A DNA stretch of 64,000 nt from Chelonoidis abingdonii. Its lineage: Eukaryota > Chordata > Testudines > Testudinidae. The notes beneath the pieces were generated by a model that was not told where the DNA came from, did not search any database, and worked only from the letters and a program-made list of their open reading frames with translations. Of this stretch, positions 1 through 13,100 are shown one piece after another; the stretch's first letter is position 1; the number at the start of each line of letters is the position of its first letter. Where the stretch lies: contig NC_133769.1 of NCBI RefSeq assembly GCF_003597395.2, forward strand, positions 175,837,911-175,901,910, written 5' to 3'. Both the position numbers and the translations under genes were made by a program.

Positions 1-3000
1 AAATATAAGTGTCTTACATCATACCCCAAAGATCAAAAGACTTTGACTAGCATAGTAGAAAGTTACATCTAAAATAGATTGTCCTCCACTGAGGATGTCT
101 TTGCCACCAGTCTCCACAGTTTCAAATCTAGGGAATACAAACAAATGCAGCCATTTGAACTTGATTGTGACAACAGAGCACAGGGAAAGTAGGGATCTTC
201 CAAGGCAGAGTAGAACATGGAAGCTGTTCTGGACTGCTGGTAGAGAGAGAGTACAGTTATTGTGTACATGATGCAAATCTAGTGATTTTTTTCTTCTTGC
301 CAATTTCACAAAAGACACTTTTTCCCCACAAATTCCTGTTTATTTGTTGAGGTAAAAAAAAAAAACTCCCTTTTCCTGTTGTGTCCCATTCACAAAAAAC
401 AGTTACATTTGCATTCTGCATGATCATGGGGCAACAGATGGGAACAAAATCACTTAGGGGCTTGCACAGTGTCTATATTCCTAACTGATGTGGAACATGC
501 TTTTAATGGCAAAGTCTGGCTCACAGAAATAAGATGGAAGAATCTTAGTTATCTAGCTTATCAATGAGGACACTGAAATGGATGCACTGAAATGGATGCA
601 CTCCTGACTGGTTATTTCATAATGATTAAGCAGCAGCAGCACTCTTCCTCCAGAGCCCAGATCACAGAAGTAAGATAGTGGCTTGCTGAAAAGTGGAGAA
701 TACATTTGCAATATAGGACAGGAGGTGGGTTGGAGGATGGGGAAGGGCGATCCTTCCAATTGCCAATGGCTGTTTCCCAGCTTTCGTAAGTGCTTGTACC
801 ACAAATGAGGGATTCCATTTCCAGCTGGTTCAATTGCTAAAAACTACTACACAGAAATAGAAATTGCAATGCTCTTTCAGATGTGCTCAGACAGTGCCGT
901 AGGTTGTGCTATGTCTGATGTTCCTGCAGTGAAACCAAGTGATTAACAGTGTGTTCTGAGAAAATAAATTTGCAGTATTCCTAGGAACTGGTATAGTCTC
1001 TTTCAGACAGTGAAAATTGTATCCTGTGGTAATTACAGCAGCTTGACAGTATATCCCAGGATTCTTACTGCATATTTTTTCCCTGGCTGAGAAATATGCA
1101 GCTCTAGCATATATGTAAGTCATCTCCAAGAACAGGAAAGAAAGAAAATTAATGAACAGGTAGCACTGCCAGGCAGAAATTATGGTACTGGAACTACAAA
1201 AGTGTAAGGAGATCATTTCATTTAATCAGGAGCAACTCTTTGATGTGACAGAGGATAGGGAGTCCTTGTTCCCTGACAGTAATTGTTTTTCCTCCTTTAA
1301 TGCAAAAATGAAGACCTTGAAGCCAGGAAAGGTCCAGTAGCAGATCAGGTAATTTATATACTTGATAAGGGTATTGACACCTCTAAGGCATTTTATATTT
1401 CATAATATTCTTGCTGTTACACTTGTATAAACTGGCCTGGGGTGGCAGAACTATGATGAGAGGGGGGAGGGAAATATTGTTTCCACCAGCACATTCCCTG
1501 TAAAGTGAGCACATACATGGAGGTAAAAGTGACCATCATGGCACCTAGGATTGGGCCATGGAGCAGGTAGGAACCTCTCGCCCCTCTTGGTCCCCATGCA
1601 GCGCATCCCCCCTGCTCCCCCTTCTATCCCTGACACCAGAATCTCCCCCCTCTTCCCCTGCAGCCTTCGACTTTCCCCATTCCCCATGCAGAGCACCTCC
1701 ATCCCATCAACACCCCAATTTACAGCAACCTTCCACCAACATAATGTATAGCATAAATATGGCAATATGTTCATACAAGAGCAAAACCAAAAAAGTTGTT
1801 TAAGTGATTATTTCCTCAATTCTGCCAAAAATGTTGTTGACTAAGATGTTAGAAAGGGCAGCTGTTGGTTAAAAAAAAAAAATTCAAAACCTACAGCACA
1901 AGACAAGAAATGATCTTTCATGTTTTTTTTTATATCAGACAGTAAGTAAGATTAATAAGCTATTAACCTTCACGTCCTACAATAAACAGACATTTAGTAT
2001 CTAACCCTGCAAGGTCTCATAGGAGGTACCGTGCACTTTCAACTCTGTTTGAAGGCAATAGCAATTGAGGACTCTGAACAGGATTGGACCATTATTGGAT
2101 CTCATTTGAACTCCATTGGGAAAGTGAAAACAGCCTCTCTCTCAATCCATTTGTCTAGTGATGTTCTGCAAAAGAGTAAGTTAGTTTACTTACTTAGTTG
2201 TTTAATTGCCAAAATATTTGTAAACAGGAACAGTAATTGAGGTGTCCATTTCAATTAAAAATATGCAGCTCTGCATGGTTAATGCTGCACCAAGTGATAG
2301 TTTCCACACTCCTATAGCCACCTTTAAAGCACAGCAGAATTTGCCACTCACTGAGGTACATCATCAATGATGTAGAGTGACCCATGCTGTAATTCAACTG
2401 ACTTCACTAAGACCAATAGCTATTCACAAGCCCTAGCACCCAATATTGTATGTGTGCATGGAAAAAAATATAATTTTAGCCACATTGCAGGCAAATACTA
2501 GTGGGCCCTAAAATAACTAACTATCAAAAAATCAGTTTAGTAACCTATAATCATAAGCTACTTCCAGTGGGTGTTAAGGAACTGAATCTGTGTAGATCTT
2601 TTGGACTCTCCCTTGACCTGCCCTCCATATCAGCCAGGGGAAGGTGTCACGCAGTTGCTTGCAGAGTATTCCTTCTCATATGCATGCACATACACCGTGC
2701 AACTCTGCTTCAGATATTCCATTCACCTTGCGAATGATTGTGAACTTGTGGACTGAGTGGTTTAGAGGACCTCACACTGATTGTCTGCACCAGGATGAAT
2801 TTCCAGCAACAGAATAAGAATAACCAACATTATATTTGAGGGTTAGCAAATGTAAAAGCTTTGAATATAGAGGACAGAGAATGTTCTGCCTTTTTGCAGA
2901 GAAAACAAGCTCAGTCCAAGACCAGAAGTTAGTCATTAGAATGTGCCATTAATATATTTTTAACCTTGACACTTTCATTACTCCATGACATAAATTAACT

Positions 3001-3149
3001 AGCAATAGGATATAATGAACAGCAGAACATGACATGATTAAATACTAGCATTATGGGATTAAACTCATTAGTTATATTGTTAATATCATCCTCTACAAGA
3101 ACAAATTTAGCTGGGATTTTTTTATGCACATTTTTTTTATGCACCTGTG
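1..3149. other. AT-rich DNA without recognisable genes
   Basis: Both strands hold only short open frames (109 codons or fewer) with no recognisable domain and with shadow partners in other frames. The block at 1500-1740 is C-rich on the plus strand, with poly-C/CCCCTC runs like those of the repeat near 41 kb, and may be a distant copy. Short homopolymers occur at 353-364 and 1872-1883. Nothing else is identifiable. Confidence 0.5.
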
Positions 3150-3345
3150 AATTCTTTGGGTCAGTTGATGTCTGAAGTCAATAGAGCAGTATCAATTTAC
3201 ATCAGCTGAGAATCTGACTCTAAGATGACATAGCTACTTGGTCCAGATTCTGATCTCAGTTACAGCAAAGTAAGGAACTCCAGAACTCAGTGGAGTTACT
3301 CTGGATTTACAACTGAAAACAGGATCAGATATCTTTCATATTCCT
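3150..3345. repeat. Two short foldback repeats
   Basis: Two adjacent imperfect hairpins. In the first, a GTCAGTTGATGT-type arm is mirrored by TTTACATCAGCTGA around a centre containing GAAGTCAATAGAG. In the second, CCAGATTCTGATC at 3243 is mirrored by GGATCAGAT at about 3322 around AACTCC...GGAGTT. They belong to the same style of palindromic repeat seen at 8.3, 10.1 and 13.7 kb, whose centres resemble a tract of the form CCATTGACTTCAATGG. They look like small non-autonomous foldback elements, but the family name is not known to me. Confidence 0.5.
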
Positions 3346-3489
3346 AACACTTATTAAAAATTAATAGATCTACTTGAAAATAAAATTCTTTCCTCCTCAA
3401 TTAAGGACTCCTTTTAAAATATACATTTGTTCTGTATCAAGATATTAGTGTCTTTTTTTCCCTGTACTTTTACCATAATGCCACATAGA

Positions 3490-3530
3490 GATGGTAGGTT
3501 GTAAGCTCTCTAAGTCAAGGATTGTGCCTT
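3490..3530 (+). repeat. Possible L2-type LINE 3'-end scrap
   Basis: The phrase TTGTAAGCTCTCTAAGTCAA followed by GGATTGTGCCTTCCT resembles the conserved 3' end of L2-type LINEs (a 'taagctcc...gggcagggac' phrase). It is too short to be certain. Confidence 0.3.
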
Positions 3531-3670
3531 CCTAGATGTTTTTACACCTTGACCTTGCATGTTATGTTAATAGGGCAAGTAAGGGGTAGTGGGTACATGC
3601 ACATCCCCAAGACAGCACCAGGAGATGTTATTTCTTATACCCACGCCAGGCATGATTCTTCCTGTGCTTT

Positions 3671-6600
3671 TCTATTGTACTGGTTAGGTGTAAGTTGCTA
3701 CAGACTTTAAAAGGATACAGCATATCACTCCTACTCCTGTACATGCTTAGCCACCTCCTCTTTCTAGCATGTAGGTATAGCCATATGCCACCCTCCCATT
3801 TGCTCTTTCAAGTGCAGCCTGCACAGTTTCCTATTATGCTGTTACAAAGCCACAAGCTGTGGAAGATCCCCAATGATGTTAGATGCTTGCTTAAAGCTGC
3901 ATTGCTCTACATTACAAATTGTATTCATGCAATTGATGTAAGGAATAAGTGAGATAGTGTGAGTGACAGCCAATGGCAAAACAAAGAAGCAAATCTCTCT
4001 TTTATGGAACCATGGTATTCTCCTCGTGAAGATAAAAATTTTGAGACAGGCGGCCAGGACAGGGGTACCAACAAGGAAATGTAGCAGCACACTAAACTCA
4101 GGACCAGACCGGAAGCAGTAGAGCCCTACTGTGGATCCAAAGAGACTTTGTGGACTCTCGTTACCCCGTGGTCAATCTCTGGACAGCTGTCACCTGGACA
4201 GCCTCAACCACCTGCAAAATTGAAACCAACATCTGTGCCTGCAGCATGAATGGGTTGTGTGTGTGTGTGTGTGTGAATATAAGTGCACAAGTAAGGGAAG
4301 CAATACATCAACCCTCAGTACTGCTGTAGTTCACTCTTTATCTGTGGTTATTTCTTGGCTGGTTCCAAGAACGGGTAACCATAGGAAGAGGAGTCATGAT
4401 GCTGCCCCTCACCACTTATATACATCTAAGGTGCAGCCCCTACACTCTCCCACATAGAGCTGAGATATAACAATTCAGCTGCATGTGAGTTGATGGGGCA
4501 TTATTCCTCCCTACTTTCCCCATGTTAAACAGGGGTCACAATCTAGTCCAATATAATCTATTACTCATGACACTTGTGTTACACAGAATGCTAAAGGGGG
4601 TGAATCATATAAACAAAAATAGCATATTTAGGAACTGATCTGTCTTTTATGCTTACAGAACTTCATCTCTCCTGGCCCTCATGGGAAGATATTCAGACAA
4701 TGACTTACCTTCAGAAAAAAGTTTAAAGAAAAATTTACCAGAAGATCTTATTTCACCATTTTAAATTGTGCCTTTGCTGTAATCCCCCAGAGAGATCACA
4801 AATCCCCAATATTCTTTAAATGCTGCATCAGCAGATTCCTAGTGTAGACTGACAAGATATCAATAAACTCATGTTAACTAGGGATCTTAGTTCTACCAGT
4901 AAAAAGCATATTTTCTTTTGGCGGGGGAGGGAATGTGAGGGGGATGGAGGTATATATGTCATTTAATATAGTTTTCAAAACTCTGTCATCAAGTATTAAC
5001 TTTAGAAATTCAGCAGTGGTAGAGAGAACAGGTTTAGAATAACTTTGCCTCAATTGAGTTTTAATTATTTTTGTCCAGCCTTCAGGCAAACTGATTCTTT
5101 CTAATAAAATGTAAGTTAAAAATCATTCTTTACCATGAGATGCCTACTTTATGTACACCAAGTTCCTAATGTAATCAAAGTAATAACCTAATTCTGGTTT
5201 ACAATATTATCAAGATATTTTACAAATTGGTTCAGTGTTTTACAATTCAACATACATCTATAAAGCATCTTTTATGACGATTGTCTCAAACTATTGTCCA
5301 AAGACACTTCAGAGTTCACTTAAGCTGCCTGAAAGGCTGGAGGTATCAGATGTGTACTTGGCTAAGCTTTTAGACAACCACTCCTGTGACTATGATCTAA
5401 TATCATTGGACAGAAAATTCCATGCTTAGGGCACACTAGACTAGGGGTCCAGAACCTGACATCTCCAATTTTCATTTGGAAATGATTAATAAATCAAAAC
5501 CAATTAAATGCATGGCACACAATGAAATGTGGGGCAGCTGAAAGCTCAAATAAGCAGGGCTGAGGCCATGTAAGATCTTGAAGTTTAAAAGTAAAATTCT
5601 AAAAATCAGTTTGAAACTTCAGGGGAAGACAATGTATTTACCGAGGGAAAAATATACACTTCTGACTCTTGTACTGGTAATTAACCTTTCTGCAGCATTA
5701 TTGACATGTTGAAGCAGTTTAAAATCTGTAGCACTAAATGGATAAGGAGTTCATATTTAGTACTGGACTGTTAAAGTCTTAACAGAGTAAGGACTTGTAG
5801 CAGAAATCATTTATCATTTTGCATAGCTGAATTTTCATGCATCAAGTTTTGACTCCATGTTTGAGAAACAAGCATACAAAGCTGTCCATGTAAATTGCTG
5901 GTATTTTGTTCCATTGCTTGCATTAAATTATTATGAAAATTTAAATTATCTGGAGCTTCCAAATATTACAAGAATAGTTTTGTAAATACAGTAACACTTA
6001 TGTTTACAAAATACTAAGTGTGCAAAATTGCCTAAAATAATAAATAGCACAGGTAAGATGCAAAGTACTGGAAAATTAGGGGATTGAAAGTAAATGTAGT
6101 TAAAAGAACAAACTGCAAAGTTAAAATTAAAGTTAAGTTGGACACAACTTCATGTCATTAGTATCCTTATTAATTGGACTGAGGGAGTGACCATAGTTGA
6201 AACCGCCTGTACTATAATCCTTCATCTTATTTCCTATGCCTTTTACTGGCCTCTGTTGGTCAATTGAAGAACCAGTAGCTAATAGTCTAATAGGCCTATT
6301 GGACTGTTTCCAAAATTAGTTTAAGGTGACACAGTTGAAAATGTTCAACTAGCATTTCCACAGAGTGGTGGAGGTAAAGTATTCAGCATAGAATTACATT
6401 TAAACTGACCTTTCAAAAAAGGATATGCGTGTGCCGAATTCTTATGCTATAAGCCTCGTTAGTGGGGTCATTCAGCACATCAATCCAAGCTCCCTTGAAT
6501 TTTCCTTTTAGCTTTTTAGTTCACCGGAAAGCTAATAACTGAGTTAGGCTTCACAAGGCTAAAGACTCTTGAAGGCAAAGACAGGAAGTAGCCTGGGGCC

Positions 6601-6985
6601 TGGTTACTTTGTAGACATGTTTATTGAACTGCTTGCCTCTCTCTGGATTTATTTTTCCATAAAAACTTTAGCAAAAAGGAAAATTCCTGCCCAAGATTAC
6701 TTTTTTGGAGTCTCCGAAGGAAATCAAAAGGATTCTTAAGCTGTTTCCTGACAGAATAAATACATACATATGGAGATGGAGATGATCTCTTCTAATTATT
6801 CAGGGCATGCCTTCTGATGGAAAACCTTACTGAAAATAAAGTCCCTTCTGTAAAACAGGCTGCAATGAAAGCTGAAGATGCTCAGCACCTCACAAAAGAT
6901 GTTCAGCACTTGAAAGGATTGGACCCAATATCAATTACCCTCACAGAGTAACTCAGCAAATGCTGGATTTCCAAAGATGACAAAT
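3671..6985. other. Unannotated AT-rich interval
   Basis: No coding domain is recognised. The frame at 5235-5429 and similar frames are short and unremarkable. The stretch 5700-6150 is very AT-rich, free of obvious repeats and rich in TAAT/ATTA words, so it could hold conserved non-coding sequence. That cannot be judged from one genome. Confidence 0.45.
4254..4275 (+). repeat. (GT)n microsatellite
   Basis: About ten uninterrupted GT units following GGGTT. A simple tandem repeat. Confidence 0.9.
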
Positions 6986-7752
6986 TGTCAAGGTTTTTTC
7001 CCCCACTTTGAACTTTAGGGTTCAAGAAGTGGGGACCTGCATGATCACTTTTAAGCTTAATTACTAGCTTAAATTTGGTATGCTGCCACCAGCCAGAAGT
7101 CTGTCTGGCACACTTCTGTTCCCCCAAAACCTTCCCTGGAGAACCCAAGACCCAAACCCCTTGGGTCTTAAAATGAGAATTTAACCATCCCCCTCTTTTC
7201 CCCCCCCCACCAATCCCTGGTGAGTTTAGACTCAATCCCTTGGATTCTAAAACAAGGAAAAATCAATCAGGTTCTTAAAAAGAAAGCTTTTAATTAAAGA
7301 AAGAAAAGGTAAAAATTATCTTTGTAAAATCAGGATGGAAAATGCTTTACAGAGTACTCAGATTCATATAGACCAGAGGGACTCCCTCCACCCCCCCAAG
7401 CCGTAAGATTCAAAGTAACAGCAAACAGAGGTAAAAAATCTTCCAGCAAAATAGACATTTACAAGTTAAGACAGATCAAACATAAGACTACCCGCCTTGC
7501 CTGGCTACTACTCTTACTATTGAAACATGAGAGACTTATTCAGCAGATTTGGAGACTGAAGAATGTCTGTTCTCTCAGCCCGAGAACGAACAATGAACCA
7601 AAAAAAGCACAAACAAAGACTTCCCTCCACCAAGATTTGAAAGTATCTTGTCCCCCTATTGGTTCTCTGGTCAGGTGTCAGCCAGGTTCACTGAGCTTCT
7701 TAACCCTTTACAGGTAAAAGAGACATTAACCCTTAACCATCTGTTTATGACA
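6986..7752 (-). mobile_element. Solo LTR of an endogenous retrovirus-like element
   Basis: A 767-bp block bounded by TGTCA on the left and TGACA on the right, the inverted TG...CA ends expected of an LTR. Read on the minus strand it resembles a common turtle LTR: a promoter-like half, then a variant poly-A signal ATTAAA (plus-strand 7289-7294), then a T/G-rich tail. No internal gag or pol sequence adjoins either end, so it is a solo LTR left by recombination. The flanks CAAAT and CATTT differ, so the TSD has decayed or the ends are a base or two off. Family assignment is from memory of similar sequences. Confidence 0.65.
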
Positions 7753-8330
7753 CATTTTCATCGTTGTAGACTATATTTAGAACAATTATCTTGTGCATCT
7801 CTCAACTACCTCACATCTTTCTTGTATTTATAGCTGTTGGTACAAATGTAAAGTTTTACATTATTTTAATCAAGAGTTTTGACATGATTTTCCAAATTTA
7901 AAAGATACACAAATTGTCTTTGCTTCTAGACTTTTCCCCCTTACATCTAACCTGGCATTATTCATGTTCTTAATTTGTATGCAGTTTGGAAGGAAGTGGA
8001 AGATCCAGTCTCATGCTATTAAGCACATCTGACCTCCTTTTTATACTAATGCATGTGAATGCATCAGGGACTAAGCCCCTTGTTCTGCTAATGAAGCTGT
8101 AGAACAATAACAGAGTTGTGTTTTGGGGGCACAATAGTGAAGCAACTTGGAATTTGTAGTCATCTAAGTACCTGAATGCTGCTGCAAGTCACAGAAATCT
8201 AAATTAGCTAAATTGTATCTGCAAGTAAGTGTGAGAGCAATATGATTTATTACATAATAAAATTTCTAGGGATAAAATTGGAGACCATTGTGCACAGTAT
8301 TTAAAAAAAAAAAAGTGAAGAATCATTAAG
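7753..8330. other. Unannotated interval
   Basis: AT-rich sequence with no recognisable gene or mobile element and a short poly-A at 8303-8314. Confidence 0.5.
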
Positions 8331-8337
8331 GTTCCAG

Positions 8338-8455
8338 TCCTGCAAAATTTTAAACATGTGCTTAAATTTCACATACTGCGAGTAGGAGTCCCACTGAAGT
8401 AATTTGTTCTACCTGCAGTATGTAAAATTTAACTCCTGCATAAATATTTGCAGGA
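8338..8455. repeat. Foldback repeat, about 118 bp
   Basis: The left arm begins TCCTGCAAAATTTTAAAC and includes TTCACATACTGC. The right arm is its imperfect reverse complement, with GCAGTATGTAAAATTTAA and ending TTTGCAGGA. The centre carries AGTCCCACTGAAGTAA. A palindrome of this form is typical of small foldback repeats common in reptile genomes. Confidence 0.65.
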
Positions 8456-8477
8456 TTAGGGCCCACATCATCCAAGC

Positions 8478-8529
8478 TATTTAGACACCTAACTTTCATT
8501 GAAATAAAGTTACGTTAGGTGCCTAAATA
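8478..8529. repeat. Short perfect-stem hairpin
   Basis: TATTTAGACACCTAAC at 8478-8493 pairs with GTTAGGTGCCTAAATA at 8514-8529, a 16-bp stem with a single mismatch and a 20-base loop. It lies directly beside the larger foldback and the two may be parts of one repeat family. Confidence 0.7.
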
Positions 8530-9105
8530 CCTCTGACAATCTGGGCCTATAACTTTTTGGAAATCTCTGATGGAAAAAAGACACTGTACAAGAAACGCTC
8601 AAATCGTCAAATTTATTTTCAATAAATCAAAATTCCATGTTTTCAGAAACAGCTGAGGGTCCATGCAAGTCCATAGAAATATATTGGATAAAAATTAGAA
8701 GCATTAACAGCTGTAGCTGATCCGATATGTATCCAAAAAAGAAAAAAAAATCAAAATTTAACAGCCTGAGAAGCTTCATAGAATCACAGAATCTCAGGGT
8801 TGGAAGGGACCTCAGGAAGTCATCTAGTCCAACCCCCTGCTCAAAGCAGGACCAATTCCCAACTAAATCATCCCAGCCAGGGCTTTGTCAAGCCAGGCCT
8901 TACAAACCTCTAAAGAAAGCGATTCCATGACCTCCCTAAGTAACCCATTCCAGTGCTTCCCCACCCTCCTAGTGAAACAGTTTTTCGTAATATCCAACCT
9001 AAACCTCCCTCACTGCAACTACTCCTTGTTCTGTCATCTGGTACCACTGAGAACTGTCTAGATCCATCCTCTTTGGAACCCCTTTCAGGCAGTTGAAAGC
9101 AGCTA

Positions 9106-9654
9106 TCAAATCCCCCTCATTCTTCTCTTTTGTAGACTAAACAATCCTAGTTCCCTCAGCTTCTCCTCAGAAGTCATGTGCTCCAGCCCCCTAATCATTT
9201 TTCTTGCCCTCCGCTGGGCTCTTTCCAATTTTTCCACATCCTTGTAGTGTGGGGCCCAAACCTGGACACAGTACTCCAGATGAGGCCTCACCCATGCCGA
9301 ATAGAGAGGATCTGCTGGCAATGCCCTACTTATACAGCCCAAAATGCCATTAGCCTTCTTGGCAACAAGGGCACATTGTTGACTCATATCAAGCTTCTTG
9401 TCCACTGTAACCCCTAGGTCTTTTTCTGCAGAACTGCTGCCTAGCCACTTGGTCCCTAGTCTGTAGCAGTGCATGGGATTCTTCCATCCTAAGTGCAGGA
9501 CTCTGCACTTGTCCTTGTTGAAGCATATCAGGTTTCTTTTGGCCCAATCCTCTAATTTGTCTAGGTCCCTCTGTAGCCTATACTTACTCTCCAGCTTATC
9601 TACCACTCCTCCCAGTTTAGTGTCATCTGCAAACTTGCTGAGAGTACAGTCCAC
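9106..9654 (-). pseudogene. CR1 reverse transcriptase C-terminal fragment
   Basis: An open frame of about 180 codons holds the end of the CR1 reverse transcriptase. It starts with the FADDTKLGG block, the catalytic aspartate pair of RT motif C, followed by the thumb-like CR1 block with '[12 protein letters not shown]', 'KCRVLHLG', '[12 protein letters not shown]', '[23 protein letters not shown]' and '[18 protein letters not shown]'. The fingers, palm motif A and endonuclease are missing through 5' truncation. The first codons of the longest frame come from the MITE at 9655 and are not native. It cannot be functional. Identification is strong because these blocks are distinctive of CR1. Confidence 0.92.
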
Positions 9655-9944
9655 CAGGGCCGGCTTTAGGAACTATGGGGCCTGATCTGTCAGTGGTCTG
9701 GGTCTTCGGCAGCATTTCGGTGGTGGGGGGTCCTTCACTTGCTCTGGACCCCCCACCACCGAAATGCTGCTGAAGACCCAGAGCGAGTGAAGGACCCCCC
9801 ACTGTTGAAGTGCCGCCAAAGATCTGGACAGCCACCGGGTATGTAAAAAAAAGTAAAAAGGTGCCTAAGGCATGGATGCGGGCCCCTCTTAGGCATGGGG
9901 TCTGATTCCAAGGAATCAGGGGAATCCGCCTAAAGCCAGCCCTG
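9655..9944. mobile_element. hAT MITE with perfect 8-bp TSD, inside CR1
   Basis: A 290-bp non-autonomous DNA transposon. Ends are CAGGGCCGGCTTTAGG on the left and, reverse-complemented, CAGGGCTGGCTTTAGG on the right. It is flanked by the identical 8-bp duplication CAGTCCAC at 9647-9654 and 9945-9952. The 8-bp TSD and CAGGG termini mark the hAT superfamily. The interior contains a second, larger palindrome: the GGGTCTTCGGCAGCATTTCGG region at about 9710 is mirrored near 9760. Insertion into the CR1 copy gives relative age: CR1 first, MITE later. Confidence 0.93.
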
Positions 9945-10092
9945 CAGTCCACACCATCCTCCAGATCATGAATGGTCATTCCAGTTGCCTAAATACATTA
10001 AAGAACCTCAGATGACTATTTACTACCTTTGAGAAGACTATTTCAAAAAGAAAATTGTTCTCTTTTAGGCCCCCTGATTCAGCAAAGCATTT

Positions 10093-10135
10093 CAGTATAT
10101 GCTTAAGTCCCACTGAAGACAATGCCTATATACTG
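10093..10135. repeat. Degenerate foldback repeat
   Basis: CAGTATATGC is mirrored by CTATATACTG around GTCCCACTGAAGACAATG. It is preceded by GATTCAGCAAAGCA, a phrase typical of the outer arm of the same foldback family. The whole copy probably spans about 10068-10165. Confidence 0.5.
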
Positions 10136-10165
10136 CTTAAGTCCCACAAAATACAGCTTAGTGGT

Positions 10166-13100
10166 ACACAGACATTGTGCTGACCCTTTGCACAGGGGGT
10201 AAATCAACAACGTGTTTGATTGAAATTTAACAATTCAACTGAAATAGTCCAGCTGACTATGTCTGTACAAAAAAAAAAAAAAATCTATATGCACAGTGAT
10301 CAAGTTGCTTGAGAGACATGAACTACTCTGTAAAATAATATGTTTATATAAGTTTAGTCACTTGCCACGAAGATTAGCAGTATCTGACTCTTCCATTTGG
10401 GAAAAAGAATTGATTCAGTTTTTATGTGTCACAATCATATCACAGACATAGCTAAAGATGTTACAAATGCCATGCAACATGACACTTGCTAGGTACAGAG
10501 TAAAATCCTTATTGTGTAAATAACAGTACTAACTGCATAGTAAATAACTGCATAAAGCTGATATAAATTGTCAGCTTGCAAGTTGCTGCTGTTCTGGTTG
10601 CAGTTAATCATACATGTTCCTTTTTCAAACCTTTTCCTTGTATGAATAATGCATAACTCCAACACATAAATCCATGTGACAGCCTCTTTATCATTCCTGC
10701 ATCCACTCCTTTCTGGAGCTAGTCATCCAGCAATGTGTAAATCAGAAGTAGCCATTTACACATATAGAAAATAGAGCTTCATACTCAAGAGAAAAGTGCC
10801 ACATTGTTTTTCACAACTGGGTGTTTACCTACCTCAAAAAAACCTATTATGTAAGGGTTCTACAGTATTCACATTTAAGTGTTTGCAGACAGCTACCATT
10901 ACAAATCAGGCTCACCTTAGTGATTTTTTTTCCCCTTCCTAATAATGCCTGTGATGTGGAGGAGGTACTTCCTTTAGATGTGTCCTCCTACCTCTCTTTA
11001 TTAGTCGTGCTTCTCCACCAGCTATGCCTGCCTCTTGACTTCCTGAAGGCAATGGAGCAGGAACCATTGCCAAAGTTTTGTTTCAATTATGATTAGATCT
11101 TCTGCTGCTGGCTAATCAATAGCTAAAAGGAGACTGCCTCCACTGGCTGGCTGGCTGGCTGCCTCCATAGCCCTGATTCCCCACTGTAGAACATGAAAAG
11201 ACACTAATACCAGAAAGGAATAGAATCACACACTCAGGGGATGTCATGCCTGCTTTTTCCAATCAATTCTCTGATACGAGGAACTGCAATTCACAGGAAC
11301 CTGATGGGATGCACATGGATGAGTCTGTAACTCCACTTTTACCCTCCTGAGCTGTTTCATCAATTGAATGGATCGTACCAGCAGATCAACCTGTGGCATA
11401 TCAATGTACCACTGAGGAGTAACTGCCTCAGATATGTCCAGAAACCGTCCAGTGGTCTTTGTATTCCCTATAACTCAGTAAGCTGAGGGCTAAATTACAG
11501 TATCTGCTGAATGTCTTGAATGGATCAGGTTTCCCTCCCCAGTGCAACTTTTATGACACCTCCCCACCCCCCCACACAGTGATGGACAGCTAATAAGTTC
11601 TGCTTTCAAGTTCCAGCAACCAAATGATGGACTTGGGGATGGTGTTTGAGGCAATTATTTTTAAAATATTTAAGATATCTAATTGCTGAAGCTTTTATGA
11701 TATTTCCTTATCTCAGGCTCAATCATGGCCTGAGTGAGTCAATCTCTCCACGTAAAATAAAACCAAAGTTTTCTAACCTGGGTGCCTAGAGTTCAGCTCA
11801 TAAATCCATATTTAGGCTTCTAACTTAAAGTAACCTCTTCAAGTTGCTCTGCACCTGTAACTATAGCATTGAAAAACACTTCACATACTTGTGTGGTTCA
11901 ACTTCCAAATCAATATTAATACCACATCCAAATTATGATTAATTTCAAGAACAACTTTATTATATCATCTCATCTTTTGACACAAAGTAGTACACCCAGA
12001 GTGCTTTATAAACACTCAACAGATTCTGCTTATGAATTCATTGCTAAGGCTGAATTAGTTTGCTCTAAGATCTTATTTTTTCTTTCTCCTACAAAAATAC
12101 AAGGATCAGAATTGGCAGCCAGTCACTGCAAGTCATTATCTTAGAAAACATTGGTCAAACAACACAAAAAAAAAAACAAAAAACAAAAAACAAAAAACAC
12201 TTTGCTAGTATAATTCCAGAAAGGAAAGAAGGACCAAAGCAAACTTTGTGGTTTATAGAAAAGGCCTTTATTGATTCCTTTTTGTATTAGCATTGGTAGA
12301 TTAAAAATTCAACATTAGAGATTAAACCTCTGTCAGATCCTTTTGAGTTCAGAGAATTTTTTTTTACTTTAATTTGTTTTGGCAATTTCATCAAAAAAGA
12401 GCTAGAAAATATGTAGCTGTTTGATAATACATGGAATACTCAAGAATGAAGGGTGTATTAAACCTATACTTTTTGCTTACACAATCTTGTTAGCTCTAAT
12501 TCATAATACATATGTAAAGCCCATACGTTTTACCATTTGTTTGAGAGTCTTGCTAGTTTTTCCACCAAAGAGAGAAAAAGAGGTGGGAAGATAAAAGCAG
12601 CCCTCAAAGACTCCTGACTGGAATAATGGTTTTAGTTGCAGCAAGAGCTGACCTCTTCAGAAAGCAGCCAATGGAAGCTGGGAGAGATCACCAGCTTTTT
12701 ATAACCTCTGTAGCTAGAAACTTGTCTCTAAAGAGATGAGTGTGAGAGGCTTAGAAAAAGCAACACTGAATTTTTGGAGAGACAGAGAGGAGCGCCAAAA
12801 GCTCAGCCAGAACACTAAATTTATCTTCCATGAGTTCCAATCTCTTCTGCTGACAAAGGGAAACCTGTGCACACAGTCTTTCAAGTCTTTGGGGAAAGCT
12901 CCAGGCCAAAAACCAAGGGAGGAGAATCTACCCATGTATTTTAATTTAGTCATATGCTTAACTATCTTGTTGAATATAGGCCTTTATGACTGATAGTTTA
13001 AGGGCTTTATGTGAGTAGAAACATGCTTTTTAGGCAAGCTGACATCCCAGTCTTTCCTGTGAAGTAAGCAGCATTCATCTGTATCAGCCAGTCATGAGAT

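Larger units (their letters stand above)
8776..9975 (-). mobile_element. CR1 LINE, 5'-truncated, split by a hAT MITE
   Basis: The plus-strand left edge TCATAGAATCACAGAATCTC, with GGTTGGAAGGGACCTC next to it, is the reverse complement view of the diagnostic CR1 3' end. The rest, read on the minus strand, encodes the C-terminal half of the CR1 reverse transcriptase. The element is interrupted at 9655-9944 by a hAT MITE and resumes at 9945/9953 with the CR1 phrase ACCATCCTCCAGATCATGAA, ending near 9975. It is 5'-truncated, as usual for CR1 copies produced by target-primed reverse transcription, and is a dead copy. Confidence 0.9.
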
